Shown: piece by piece, positions 48,667-64,000 of the stretch
How the letters are laid out: every line of letters begins with the position of its first letter
Numbering within the stretch: position 1 is the first letter of the stretch
Assembly: GCF_004771275.1 (NCBI RefSeq)
Contig: NZ_RQEV01000001.1
Location: 62,001-126,000, forward strand
Source: Leptospira fluminis
GTDB taxonomy: Bacteria > Spirochaetota > Leptospiria > Leptospirales > Leptospiraceae
Direction: 5' to 3'
DNA length: 64,000 bases
Program-made: the position numbers and the translations under genes
The notes under the pieces: model-generated
What the model was told of the DNA's origin: nothing
Databases searched by the model: none
What the model saw: only the letters and a program-made list of their open reading frames with translations

Positions 48667-50388
48667 TTAAAGCTTTGCCGACGGCTTTATTTTTGTAACC
48701 GCTTCCGCAACCCGTTCGGACAATGCGGAAATCGTCATGGACGGATTGGCGCCGACGGCGGACGGAATCAGACTCCCGTCCGCGACATACAATCCTTTGT
48801 AATGAAAGACCTGACCGTACGTTTTCGGATCGGAAGAGCAAACACCTTCTTGCGGGGAAGTTGCGAGAACGCATCCTCCGAGCGGATGAACGGTGACGTT
48901 GTTCCGTATCGGCCAAGCCCAAGTGGGGAGAGGAAAGTTAGATTCGGCTTTCGTAAAGGAAGCGAATTTTTTCGTCACTCCGAGAATCGAATCGTACAAA
49001 GACATACTGTTCTTCTGAGGCCAGAAAATCCCGAGAGATTTCCTTTTTTTATCCAGATACATTTCACCGTCCGATTTATCGATTCCCATACAAAGCAGAA
49101 CGGCCGAAGTGTAGGAAATATCTCCTTTTAACGTCTCACCGATCAAAAATCCGATGCGACCGAAGATTTTTCCGTTTATGAAACGTTTGAAAATCTCGCC
49201 GGCCATTTTCAAAAAGAATCCGATCCTGAGAAACCATGGAATGGCTCCTTCCACAAAATACGAAGCGAATACCGGATAGCTCGCGTCTTCGAGAACGAAT
49301 GCCCGATTAGAGTCATAATTTTTGAATAGATTATAATCGGTATATTGAGTAATGACAGGGCCGTAATTCGGATCGGCCGGATCTTTTCCCTTTATAACGA
49401 AAGAAAGGAAGTCTCCGTTTCCAGAAAACCGCTTACCGAGTCGATCCGAAATCGCCGGCAAAGTTTTGAACTGTTCCTTGCATTTCAGCAAAAGCTCCGT
49501 CGATCCCAAAGTGCCGGCAGAAAGTATCACTCGGACCGTATCCACCTGCCGCAGCGTATCATTGCCTAGGTCTACAAAATGTACCCTATAGCCGAATTCT
49601 CCCGTTGAGTTTGCATCCTCTCCGCCGTCTTTTCCCAAGGGCACGATTTTAACGACTAAATGTTCCGTTCGAATTTCGGCTTTGTATTTGTTCTCGGCAA
49701 CGAAGAGATAATTCAAGTCTAACGTATTCTTCGAATGCGTATTACAACCGATATCGCACTCCGCACAATATGTACAGGAAGTCTGAACTGCTCCGAAACG
49801 GTTTTTTTCCTGTAGTCCTATATCCGACGGTTTCTTGAAATCGTTGCCGAAAAAGACGTTAATATTCGCCAACTTGGATTCTCGTCCTACGGATTTCGCG
49901 AACTTCTCGTATAGCTCCGTTCGAACCACCCTTCTTCTTTTCTCTCCGTTTCGGGGAATAGGACGGGAGCCGAGAACATCCTTTACTATTTTATAATAGG
50001 GATTCAGGTCTTTTCTCTTAGTACCGATAGGCCAACGTTCGTCGAAGACATGATCTGGGGGTTCCAGAAATACGTTCGCATAAATCAAGGATCCGCCACC
50101 GAGGCCCGCGGATAGAACGACGTCCATATTCGGATAGTTACGGATATCGAATAGTCCGGTCTCGTTTAGTTTTCTAAATTGCTTTGCTCGGTAAGGATTC
50201 GGGTCCGCGGGAATATTCCAGAAATTCTTGGACATGGCATGAGGCGAACGGGGAAAGGACCCCTTGGGGTATCTTTTGCCTCTTTCTAATATTAAAACTT
50301 TCTTACCCCATTTCCTGGAGAGCCTACAGGCTGTAATTGCTCCGCCGAATCCTGAACCGATGATGACCGCCTCGTACAATTGAAACAC
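48667..50388 (-). CDS. GMC-family FAD oxidoreductase, cholesterol-oxidase-like
   Basis: A 573-residue flavoprotein. VIIGSGFGGAITACRLS is the FAD-binding dinucleotide motif, GLGGGSLIYANVFLEPP the GMC signature, and VHPLGGCVLATSPQEGV plus VADGSLIPSAVGANPSMTISAL the C-terminal active-site and FAD regions. Overall it resembles mycobacterial-type cholesterol oxidases. Four cysteines, C205-x2-C208-x2-C211-x3-C215, form a ferredoxin-like motif that is also seen in related GMC proteins. The start codon here is GTG (50388), with an in-frame TTG three codons later as alternative. The downstream gene is the Cys-hydrolase. Confidence 0.85.
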   Translation of the reverse strand: MFQLYEAVIIGSGFGGAITACRLSRKWGKKVLILERGKRYPKGSFPRSPHAMSKNFWNIPADPNPYRAKQFRKLNETGLFDIRNYPNMDVVLSAGLGGGSLIYANVFLEPPDHVFDERWPIGTKRKDLNPYYKIVKDVLGSRPIPRNGEKRRRVVRTELYEKFAKSVGRESKLANINVFFGNDFKKPSDIGLQEKNRFGAVQTSCTYCAECDIGCNTHSKNTLDLNYLFVAENKYKAEIRTEHLVVKIVPLGKDGGEDANSTGEFGYRVHFVDLGNDTLRQVDTVRVILSAGTLGSTELLLKCKEQFKTLPAISDRLGKRFSGNGDFLSFVIKGKDPADPNYGPVITQYTDYNLFKNYDSNRAFVLEDASYPVFASYFVEGAIPWFLRIGFFLKMAGEIFKRFINGKIFGRIGFLIGETLKGDISYTSAVLLCMGIDKSDGEMYLDKKRKSLGIFWPQKNSMSLYDSILGVTKKFASFTKAESNFPLPTWAWPIRNNVTVHPLGGCVLATSPQEGVCSSDPKTYGQVFHYKGLYVADGSLIPSAVGANPSMTISALSERVAEAVTKIKPSAKL

Positions 50389-50493
50389 ACCCCTAGTCTG
50401 GAAAAGTTTACTTATTTGTCTTATTTGCCCGATAATTGCAATAATTAATTGCCCTAATTTCTATATTTTGAATAAATTTCCCCCGGAGAATCT

Positions 50494-52002
50494 ATGAGCC
50501 GAATCCAATATATCATCCTTTCGGACATACATCTGGGAGGTTATAACAGCTTATTAACCTATATCCAGGAAATCCCTCGGAATCCGAACGGTACGAGATA
50601 CAACGTCGACGCGCAAAAAACCTCTCCGGTCCTGCGAGACTTGGCGGATTGTATCAAAGAAATCGTAAATTCGATTAACAAGGGAGGAAAACCGCAGATC
50701 ATTCTGCTCGGAGACGTACTGGAATTGGCCTTAGGAGGACTCAACGACGCGGCCATGACGTTCGAACGTTTTCTCGAATGTATGTATAGCGGAAAGAACT
50801 CCCCCTTTTTCAACCAAATTCTGTATCTACCGGGAAATCACGATCATCATCTCTGGGAGACCGCGCGAGAAAAGCAGTACGCAAACTATATTTCCAAGCT
50901 AAAACCTAAGGATCATATTTCCGCACCTTGGCATACCACCAAGATGGTGGATCCTGATCTGATCGAGTCGGATCTCCTGACCGATCTATTCCGGAGAAAT
51001 CACAAATCTAAACAAGGAAAGGTGATGATAGCCTATCCGAATTATGAAATTCGAGGAAAGAGCGGAAGGTCCATATTCCTGACCCACGGAAATTTTCTGG
51101 AAAACATCTACTCGTTGATGAGTTCCATCCAAAGAATTCTTCTCCCTGAACTAAGCGGACCGGAAGGGTTAAAGTCGAAAAAAAAATCCGGCTTCTTAAG
51201 TCGAATCGCGAGAATGCTACCGTTTCAGTCAGTACCGGAACCTAACCGACCCGATTCGATTTACGAACTCGAACACGAAAACTTCGCCTGGATCGATTTC
51301 TTTTGGTCCACGTTAGGCAGATCAGGAAAAGTCGGAAAAGGAGTCGGATTGATATATGATATGTTACAGGACGAAAAGGCTGTCGGAAAACTGAGCGATA
51401 ACATTTCCGGATATCTATTACGAAAACTGAAAGTCTTTCCTTTCTTTAAAAGGATGGTAAGATACGCTCTTTCCTTTTTCCTGAAAAAAGCGATCCTGAA
51501 CGTGGGACAGAGTGAAAGAGGAATGTCTGATTCGGTCCTAAGCCAGGAAGTGATCGAAAATTTGAACTTTTACCTCGAGACCATACTTCCGAACCAATGG
51601 AAAGCCGAGACGAGGCGCGAATTCCCGACGGATTATTCCTTTATATTCGGCCATACTCATAAACCGTTCGAAACTCTTTCGGAAGATCTAGGTTTAGAGA
51701 TTCGATCCGTACCCGTTTATAACACCGGCGGATGGGTTGTGGACACCATTCATAAAATGAAGACGCACGGGGGTGCGGTTCTCTTAGTGGACGACGATGC
51801 AAACGTCGTTTCTTTTCACGCATATACGGAAGGTGATATTCGATCCTCCTTTCATGTTCCTGAAGGTTACCGGAATCCACTTTATACGGACCTACTTGCC
51901 AAAGTGAATTTGGAGGGTCGTAGTTTTAAGAAATTGTCGCAATCAATCGAGAGTGAAATCGAGCTGCGAAGAAAGGTGCTAAGGGCTCGGGTAGTGGAGT
52001 GA
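50494..52002 (+). CDS. Calcineurin-like metallophosphoesterase
   Basis: A 502-residue protein with the five metallophosphoesterase blocks in order: SDIHLGG, LLGDVLELA, LPGNHDHH, THGNF and FGHTHKPFE. It would bind two metals and hydrolyse phosphoesters. The middle (about residues 225-365) is a long insertion with a hydrophobic/basic helix (KMVRYALSFFLKKAI) that may touch the membrane. Substrate unknown. GGAG sits 6 bases before the ATG. It diverges from the GMC gene across 105 bp that contain repeated TTGCCC but no clear promoter. Confidence 0.85.
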   Translation: MSRIQYIILSDIHLGGYNSLLTYIQEIPRNPNGTRYNVDAQKTSPVLRDLADCIKEIVNSINKGGKPQIILLGDVLELALGGLNDAAMTFERFLECMYSGKNSPFFNQILYLPGNHDHHLWETAREKQYANYISKLKPKDHISAPWHTTKMVDPDLIESDLLTDLFRRNHKSKQGKVMIAYPNYEIRGKSGRSIFLTHGNFLENIYSLMSSIQRILLPELSGPEGLKSKKKSGFLSRIARMLPFQSVPEPNRPDSIYELEHENFAWIDFFWSTLGRSGKVGKGVGLIYDMLQDEKAVGKLSDNISGYLLRKLKVFPFFKRMVRYALSFFLKKAILNVGQSERGMSDSVLSQEVIENLNFYLETILPNQWKAETRREFPTDYSFIFGHTHKPFETLSEDLGLEIRSVPVYNTGGWVVDTIHKMKTHGGAVLLVDDDANVVSFHAYTEGDIRSSFHVPEGYRNPLYTDLLAKVNLEGRSFKKLSQSIESEIELRRKVLRARVVE

Positions 52003-52029
52003 GGCCCCACCCTACTTTGGGTGGGGGCC
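52003..52029 (+). terminator. GC-rich hairpin directly after the metallophosphoesterase gene
   Basis: GGCCCCACCC (52003-52012) pairs with GGGTGGGGGCC (52019-52029, one bulged G) and begins at the base after the stop codon. It is very stable, but no T-run follows. Confidence 0.5.
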
Positions 52030-52099
52030 GGTGCGGTGGTACCCCAATGCGGATAGCAGAAATTCTGAAAAATGAAAAGCGTTTTCTAGGAAAAGTTTG

Positions 52100-52115
52100 T
52101 GCAGGAGCTCCTGCA
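52100..52115. repeat. Perfect 16-bp palindrome, TGCAGGAGCTCCTGCA
   Basis: Exact self-complement in non-coding DNA between two convergent operons. Similar short palindromes of the TGTAGGANNTCCTACA type are, as I recall, frequent between Leptospira genes, so this may be one copy of a dispersed element. Confidence 0.4.
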
Positions 52116-52197
52116 AGAAATTAGATAAAAATAAGATTTGCGTTAGAGAGACGCGAGCAGAGGGCCTACAGGCTTTTCTAACTAACCCCCATTAAAT

Positions 52198-52221
52198 AAA
52201 AAAGGGAGGCAAATGCCTCCC
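52198..52221 (-). terminator. Rho-independent terminator of the rpoBC-rpsLG operon
   Basis: On the minus strand GGGAGGC and GCCTCCC form a perfect 7-bp stem with a 4-base loop, followed by TTTTTT (52198-52203). It lies about 85 bp after the rpsG stop. Confidence 0.85.
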
Positions 52222-52306
52222 CAATCCGATTCGGGATTCCGAGCGAATCGCAATCCGCTCGACCTTTGAAGGCCCGGTACGAAACCGGACCTGTACCAAA
52301 AACTTT

Positions 52307-52780
52307 TTACCAGCGATAGTGGCTGAACGCCTTGTTGGCGTCGGCCATCTTCCGGATATCTTCCTTTTTCTTGATAGCGGAACCGGTGCCTTTTTGCGCC
52401 TCGATGAATTCCGCAGCGAGTTTATTCGCCATTCCTTTTTCGTTCCTATCCCTGGAATACCGGATCAACCAGCGGATTCCCAGAGCCAAGCGACGTTCCG
52501 GACGAACTTCGATCGGAACCTGATAGGTAACTCCCCCGACCCGACGCGATTTTACCTCGACTTGAGGCTTCACGTTTTCGAGAGCTTCCTTGAAAGTGAC
52601 GTAAGGATCGTTTCCTGTCTTCTTCTGGATCAATTCTAAAGCGTTATAAAACAGTTTTTCCGCTACGGATTTTTTACCATCCACCATAAGACAGTTGATG
52701 AATTTGGCGACATGCGCGTCCCCATAAACGGAATCCGGTTGGATCTTGCGGGGCTCGACTTTTCCTCTTCTTCTGGACAT
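52307..52780 (-). CDS. rpsG: 30S ribosomal protein S7
   Basis: A 157-residue head-assembly protein. MSRRRGKVEPRKIQPDSVYGD, KKTGNDPYVTFKEALENVKPQVEVKSRRVGG and YQVPIEVRPERRLALGIRWL are diagnostic. In many bacteria fusA follows; here a terminator does. Confidence 0.97.
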   Translation of the reverse strand: MSRRRGKVEPRKIQPDSVYGDAHVAKFINCLMVDGKKSVAEKLFYNALELIQKKTGNDPYVTFKEALENVKPQVEVKSRRVGGVTYQVPIEVRPERRLALGIRWLIRYSRDRNEKGMANKLAAEFIEAQKGTGSAIKKKEDIRKMADANKAFSHYRW

Positions 52781-52794
52781 TCCCTATCTCCTCG

Positions 52795-53169
52795 TTACGC
52801 CTTGGGTTTCTTCGTTCCGTATTTGGAACGGCCCTTACGACGTTTATCGATACCTAGGGTATCCAAGGTACCACGGATAATATGATAACGAACCCCTGGA
52901 AGGTCTTTGACCCTTCCCCCGCGGATCAGTACCACGTTGTGTTCCTGCAGGTTATGTCCCTCGCCGGGGATATAAGCGGTCACTTCGATCCCGGTGGTCA
53001 AACGCACCCTCGCTACTTTTCTCATAGCGGAGTTCGGTTTCTTAGGTGTGAACGTGGTCACCCTAGTACATACACCCCTGCGTTGGGGGCTACTCTTGAG
53101 GGCGGGAGATTTAGATTTATTCTTCTGCTTCTTCCGGCCGTGGCGTATCAATTGGCTAATTGTAGGCAT
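52795..53169 (-). CDS. rpsL: 30S ribosomal protein S12
   Basis: A 124-residue decoding-centre protein. [50 protein letters not shown] and [20 protein letters not shown] are present. Both lysines whose change gives streptomycin resistance (in TPKKPNSA and GRVKDLPG) are wild type. It is 75 bp after rpoC and 14 bp before rpsG. Confidence 0.97.
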   Translation of the reverse strand: MPTISQLIRHGRKKQKNKSKSPALKSSPQRRGVCTRVTTFTPKKPNSAMRKVARVRLTTGIEVTAYIPGEGHNLQEHNVVLIRGGRVKDLPGVRYHIIRGTLDTLGIDKRRKGRSKYGTKKPKA

Positions 53170-53244
53170 GAATCCCTTCTATTTTTAGGCGGGTGACGAC
53201 CCGATTTTACCAGATCGTCAGTACCCTCTCCGTTGTAAATCTCT

Positions 53245-57450
<4,206 letters not shown>

Positions 57451-57461
57451 TCTACCCGTCC

Positions 57462-61142
<3,681 letters not shown>

Positions 61143-61199
61143 CGGATGCCCCCTGATGAAACGTAAAAAATCATAAATTATGTGGATAAAAGCAATAAA

Positions 61200-61226
61200 G
61201 CAAGGAGGTCCAACGGGCCTCCTTGC
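61200..61226 (-). terminator. Hairpin in the rplL-rpoB gap, probable partial terminator/attenuator
   Basis: GCAAGGAGG and CCTCCTTGC form a perfect 9-bp stem that can extend by three pairs including a G-U. On the minus strand it is followed by TTTATTGCTTTT, an interrupted U-tract. E. coli has a partial terminator at the same place that lowers rpoBC relative to L7/L12. The same role here is inference from position and shape. Confidence 0.65.
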
Positions 61227-61276
61227 CTAAGTGAAAGGATTGTAATCTGGTATCTAGGAGACTAGCCCCGAACAGA

Positions 61277-61663
61277 TTAGACAGCCTTGAGTTCGATTTG
61301 AGCGCCAACCGCTTCTAATTTCTTTTTGATGTCTTCGGCTTCGGCTTTTGCAACGCCGTCTTTTACCGATTTTCCGCCGGCTTCTACCAGGTCTTTCGCT
61401 TCTTTCAAGCCCAGACCGGTGATTTCACGAACTACTTTAATAACTTCGATTTTCTTGTCTCCGAAGCCTTTCAGTACTACGTTAAAGGATGCGGGTTCTT
61501 CGGCCGCTCCGCCTGCAGCGGGTGCTGCTCCGCCGACTGCGGCAACTGCTACGGGAGCCGCTGCGGAAATTCCGAACTTCTCCTCCATTTTTTTAACTAG
61601 GTCGGCTGCTTCGACCAGGGTCAGCTTGCCGATTTGCTCTAATAACGCTTCAGTGGTAGACAT
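61277..61663 (-). CDS. rplL: 50S ribosomal protein L7/L12
   Basis: A 128-residue stalk protein that recruits translation GTPases. The N-terminal dimer domain ([26 protein letters not shown]) is joined by an Ala/Gly/Pro hinge (about 33-57) to the C-terminal factor-binding domain [35 protein letters not shown]. It is 45 bp after rplJ. Confidence 0.98.
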   Translation of the reverse strand: MSTTEALLEQIGKLTLVEAADLVKKMEEKFGISAAAPVAVAAVGGAAPAAGGAAEEPASFNVVLKGFGDKKIEVIKVVREITGLGLKEAKDLVEAGGKSVKDGVAKAEAEDIKKKLEAVGAQIELKAV

Positions 61664-61708
61664 TGGGTGCTCCTTTGATTCCGTATGGTCCTTTATACTA
61701 AATGTGTT

Positions 61709-62242
61709 CTACTGGTTGTTCTTTTCCGCAACTGCTTGGATAGCGCGTGCGAGGCTTGCGATGATCTGGTTGACTCCGGAAGCGATGCTCCGTGCCGGAC
61801 CGTTGAGACCGCCTGCGATCTGAGCCAAGAGTTGTTCCCTGCTCGGCAGACCTGCGATCGCCTCTACTCCGTCCGCATCCAATACCGATCCGTCCAAATA
61901 GCCTGCCTTCAGGATCAGGTTCTTATTAACCTTTGCGTATTCCTTTAGGACTTTCGCTACGGAAGGTAGGTTCGCGTTCGAAAAAATAGCCGCTAGGGGT
62001 CCTTGGTATTCGGGCCCGAAAGCTATGTTCTTATCCTTATGCTTCTCCGATTCTTTGAGTGCGAGGAGGAAAAGGTTGTTTTTGACAACCTTCATCTCCG
62101 AGCCTTCCTTACGGAGTTTTGCGCGAAGACCGGTGATTTCCTCCACGGTCAGACCGCTGTAGCTAGCGAGGATAAAGTCGCTGTTCTCTTCGAGTTTGCC
62201 CTTCAATTGGGCGACTGCTTCGTGTTTTTCCTGGCTGGGCAT
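61709..62242 (-). CDS. rplJ: 50S ribosomal protein L10
   Basis: A 177-residue stalk-base protein that anchors L7/L12 dimers, in E. coli also the translational repressor of rpl[37 protein letters not shown] and the C-terminal helix [26 protein letters not shown] for L12 binding are present. It is 27 bp after rplA. Confidence 0.96.
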   Translation of the reverse strand: MPSQEKHEAVAQLKGKLEENSDFILASYSGLTVEEITGLRAKLRKEGSEMKVVKNNLFLLALKESEKHKDKNIAFGPEYQGPLAAIFSNANLPSVAKVLKEYAKVNKNLILKAGYLDGSVLDADGVEAIAGLPSREQLLAQIAGGLNGPARSIASGVNQIIASLARAIQAVAEKNNQ

Positions 62243-62269
62243 ATTGATTCCTCTCCCTGTCTTCGGACC

Positions 62270-62962
62270 TTAGAGGGCCGAGTTGACCAGTTCCTTAACG
62301 TCGACCTTAATCCCTGCGCCCATAGTCGGAGAGACCGCGAAGGTTTTCAGGTAATCACCCTTGGCATCCGAGGGTTTGTCCCGGAGAAGGGTTTGAACTA
62401 CGGTACGAATATTTTCCACGAGTTTCGTTTGGTCAAAACTGACCTTGCCTACTCCTAGATGGACGACCCCGCCTTTATCGGGACGGTATTCGATTCTTCC
62501 CGATTTGAGTTCGCCCACTGCCTTTGCCACGTCGTTCGTAACGGTGCCTGCTTTGGGTTTCGGCATTAAGCCTTTGCGCCCGAGAATCGGCCCCAGCTTA
62601 CCTACGTCCTTCATCATATCGGGAGTAGCGACGCAAGCATCGAAATCCGTCCAACCGCCGGCGACCTTTTCGATCAGATCGGCGTCTCCCACGAATTCCG
62701 CTCCTGCGGCCTTGGCTTCGTTCTGTTTGTCTCCTTTGCAAAAAACCAAAACACGGACCAATTTTCCGGTTCCGTGGGGAAGCGAAATCGTTCCCCGGAT
62801 ATTCTGCAGAGACTTATAATTGACTTTCGTTGCGATTTCTATCGTTCCATCGAATTTGGTGTAGGAAGAAGCTTTGGCCAATTCCACCGCTTTTTCGACG
62901 GGATATACTTTGGTGCTGTCGATGTTTTCTTTCGCAGCACGATATTTCTTTCCGCGCTTCAT
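62270..62962 (-). CDS. rplA: 50S ribosomal protein L1
   Basis: A 230-residue L1-stalk protein that moves E-site tRNA and in E. coli represses rplKA. ATG 62962 (MKRGKKYRAAKENID) is chosen over an extended frame to 63001 that overlaps rplK. GTISLPHGTGKLVRVLVF and LGPILGRKGLMPKPKAGTVT are diagnostic. It is 5 bp after rplK. Confidence 0.97.
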   Translation of the reverse strand: MKRGKKYRAAKENIDSTKVYPVEKAVELAKASSYTKFDGTIEIATKVNYKSLQNIRGTISLPHGTGKLVRVLVFCKGDKQNEAKAAGAEFVGDADLIEKVAGGWTDFDACVATPDMMKDVGKLGPILGRKGLMPKPKAGTVTNDVAKAVGELKSGRIEYRPDKGGVVHLGVGKVSFDQTKLVENIRTVVQTLLRDKPSDAKGDYLKTFAVSPTMGAGIKVDVKELVNSAL

Positions 62963-62967
62963 CGTTC

Positions 62968-63396
62968 TTATCCTTCCACCGAGACGCCCATAGAGCGGCA
63001 AGTACCTGCGATGATCTGAACCGCAGCGTCCAAATCATTGGCGTTGAGGTCTTCCATTTTGGTTTTTGCGATCTCTTCGAGCTGTTTACGAGTGATCTTT
63101 CCCACCTTCACTGTGTGAGGGGTAGCGGAACCGGTCTCCAAACCGATCGCCTTCTTAACCAGAAGAGCCGCCGGAGGAGACTTGGTAATGAACGTGAAAC
63201 TCCTGTCGGAGAACACGGTGATGACTACGGGAAGCTTGAGGCCGATCTGGGCCTTAGTCCTTTCGTTGAATTGCTTACAGAACTCCATGATATTCAAACC
63301 GGCCTGACCGAGAGCGGGGCCTACGGGAGGCGCCGGGTTGGCTTTGCCAGCTTCCACTTGGAGCTTGATCTGCTTTACGACTTTCTTTGCTGCCAT
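62968..63396 (-). CDS. rplK: 50S ribosomal protein L11
   Basis: A 142-residue protein of the GTPase-associated centre, target of thiostrepton and needed for RelA activation. [43 protein letters not shown] and [27 protein letters not shown] are typical, with the conserved proline pair (PPVGPALGQ) intact. It is 41 bp after nusG. Confidence 0.98.
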   Translation of the reverse strand: MAAKKVVKQIKLQVEAGKANPAPPVGPALGQAGLNIMEFCKQFNERTKAQIGLKLPVVITVFSDRSFTFITKSPPAALLVKKAIGLETGSATPHTVKVGKITRKQLEEIAKTKMEDLNANDLDAAVQIIAGTCRSMGVSVEG

Positions 63397-63437
63397 TGGC
63401 GAAACACCTTATTTGTTTCTCCCGGTTCACCCACCGG

Positions 63438-63983
63438 TCAGGGTTCGGTTTTGACCTGTAGATAATCCAATTCCACAGGGGTGGATCTTCCGAAAATCTC
63501 CACCTTCACTCTGAGCCTTCCCTTGTCGGGGAAGATCTCGTCTACGACTCCGGTAAAGTTGGCAAACGGTCCGTCGATGATCTTCAGACTGTCTCCGACC
63601 TTGAACAACAACCTCGGAGCGGCCGGCTCCTCGGATTTGAGCTCTCCCGATTCCGCGAAGAGGTTTTTAACCTCGTCTACGGAAAGAGGCTCAGGGCCAC
63701 CGTCTTTCGAACCTACAAAGGTCGAAACCGACGGAAGGCTCTGGATCATGAAACGCAAATCGTCGTCCATGTCCATTTCGATTAAAACGTAACCCGGCAT
63801 CAGCTTCTTCTTGGAAACTTTCTTTTTGCCGTGTTTCATCTCGGCGACATCCATGGTAGGGATGCGAATTTGCGGGATCTTATCCTCCAGTTTCCGCTGG
63901 GTGACCAGTTTCTCCAAATTCTTCTGCACCTTATTCTCGTGACCGGAATAGGTTTGCAGCGCGTACCATTTCAATTCACCCAT
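63438..63983 (-). CDS. nusG: Transcription termination/antitermination protein NusG
   Basis: A 181-residue elongation factor bridging RNA polymerase and Rho or S10. The NGN domain starts KWYALQTYSGHENKVQKNLE and includes KKLMPGYVLIEMDMDDD. The C-terminal KOW domain reads VGDSLKIIDGPFANFTGVVDEI. It is the first gene of the visible operon; the usual upstream secE would lie beyond the window end. Confidence 0.97.
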   Translation of the reverse strand: MGELKWYALQTYSGHENKVQKNLEKLVTQRKLEDKIPQIRIPTMDVAEMKHGKKKVSKKKLMPGYVLIEMDMDDDLRFMIQSLPSVSTFVGSKDGGPEPLSVDEVKNLFAESGELKSEEPAAPRLLFKVGDSLKIIDGPFANFTGVVDEIFPDKGRLRVKVEIFGRSTPVELDYLQVKTEP

Positions 63984-64000
63984 GATGACTTCCTTTGCCG

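Larger units (their letters stand above)
52003..52306. other. 304-bp convergent intergenic region, metallophosphoesterase / rpsG
   Basis: No gene seen. It contains the hairpin at 52003-52029, a 16-bp palindrome at 52100-52115, the rpsG terminator at 52198-52221, and a further stem CGAGCG/CGCTCG at 52240-52261 between that terminator and the rpsG stop. Confidence 0.6.

Noticed and set aside
38859..52002. The accessory block as a prophage or integrative element
   Set aside because: No integrase, transposase, phage structural gene or flanking direct repeat was found; the tRNAs of the window are not at its edges.

Overview
The window reads as a chromosomal segment of a Leptospira-type spirochaete (family Leptospiraceae). 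The evidence is a HisZ-PurA pair, small lipoproteins with loose spirochaetal lipoboxes, 7TMR-DISM adenylate cyclase and SpoIIE phosphatase signalling proteins, and an RpoB with Asn at the position equivalent to E. coli Ser531. tuf sits directly in front of rpsJ, and RplQ has a long Lys/Ala tail. No rRNA, CRISPR array, transposase or prophage gene was seen. Genus-level assignment is inference from gene content and protein character, not from a database search.

Layout. (1) 1-8.3 kb, mixed housekeeping: a partial oligopeptide-type ABC ATPase, HMG-CoA lyase with a TIGR02757 protein, a small lipoprotein, tRNA-Glu and tRNA-Lys, purA, hisZ, a fused acyltransferase/glycerol-3-phosphate dehydrogenase, and a TetR regulator. 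(2) 8.5-16.4 kb, an apparent catabolic cluster: alpha/beta hydrolase, FGGY sugar kinase, MFS transporter, TetR repressor, class III aminotransferase, and two class II aldolase-family proteins, the second lacking zinc ligands. A 44-bp inverted repeat between the TetR gene and the aminotransferase operon shares its core with a site in front of the FGGY kinase, which suggests one regulon. (3) 16.5-20.9 kb: an endoglycoceramidase-like GH5 lipoprotein and a membrane SpoIIE phosphatase with TPRs. (4) 20.9-38.7 kb, minus strand: an EF-G/TetM-like GTPase, tuf, and the complete S10-spc-alpha block from rpsJ to rplQ, ended by a strong terminator. (5) 38.8-52.0 kb, accessory block: spinster-like MFS, small membrane proteins, histidine kinase, adenylate cyclase with an SDR, alpha/beta hydrolase with Cys in the nucleophile position, GMC oxidoreductase with a four-Cys motif, and a metallophosphoesterase. 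(6) 52.2-64 kb, minus strand: nusG-rplK-rplA-rplJ-rplL-rpoB-rpoC-rpsL-rpsG, ended by another strong terminator.

The classic str order rpsL-rpsG-fusA-tuf is split here. rpsLG follow rpoC, tuf is about 16 kb further along on the same strand, and the elongation-factor gene next to tuf is a TetM-sized EF-G relative rather than canonical fusA. The most unusual content is the operator-linked sugar/aminotransferase/aldolase cluster, the acyltransferase-GpsA fusion, the candidate glycosphingolipid hydrolase, and the GMC oxidoreductase/Cys-hydrolase pair. Several start codons are TTG or GTG (infA, rpoA, the GMC oxidoreductase).
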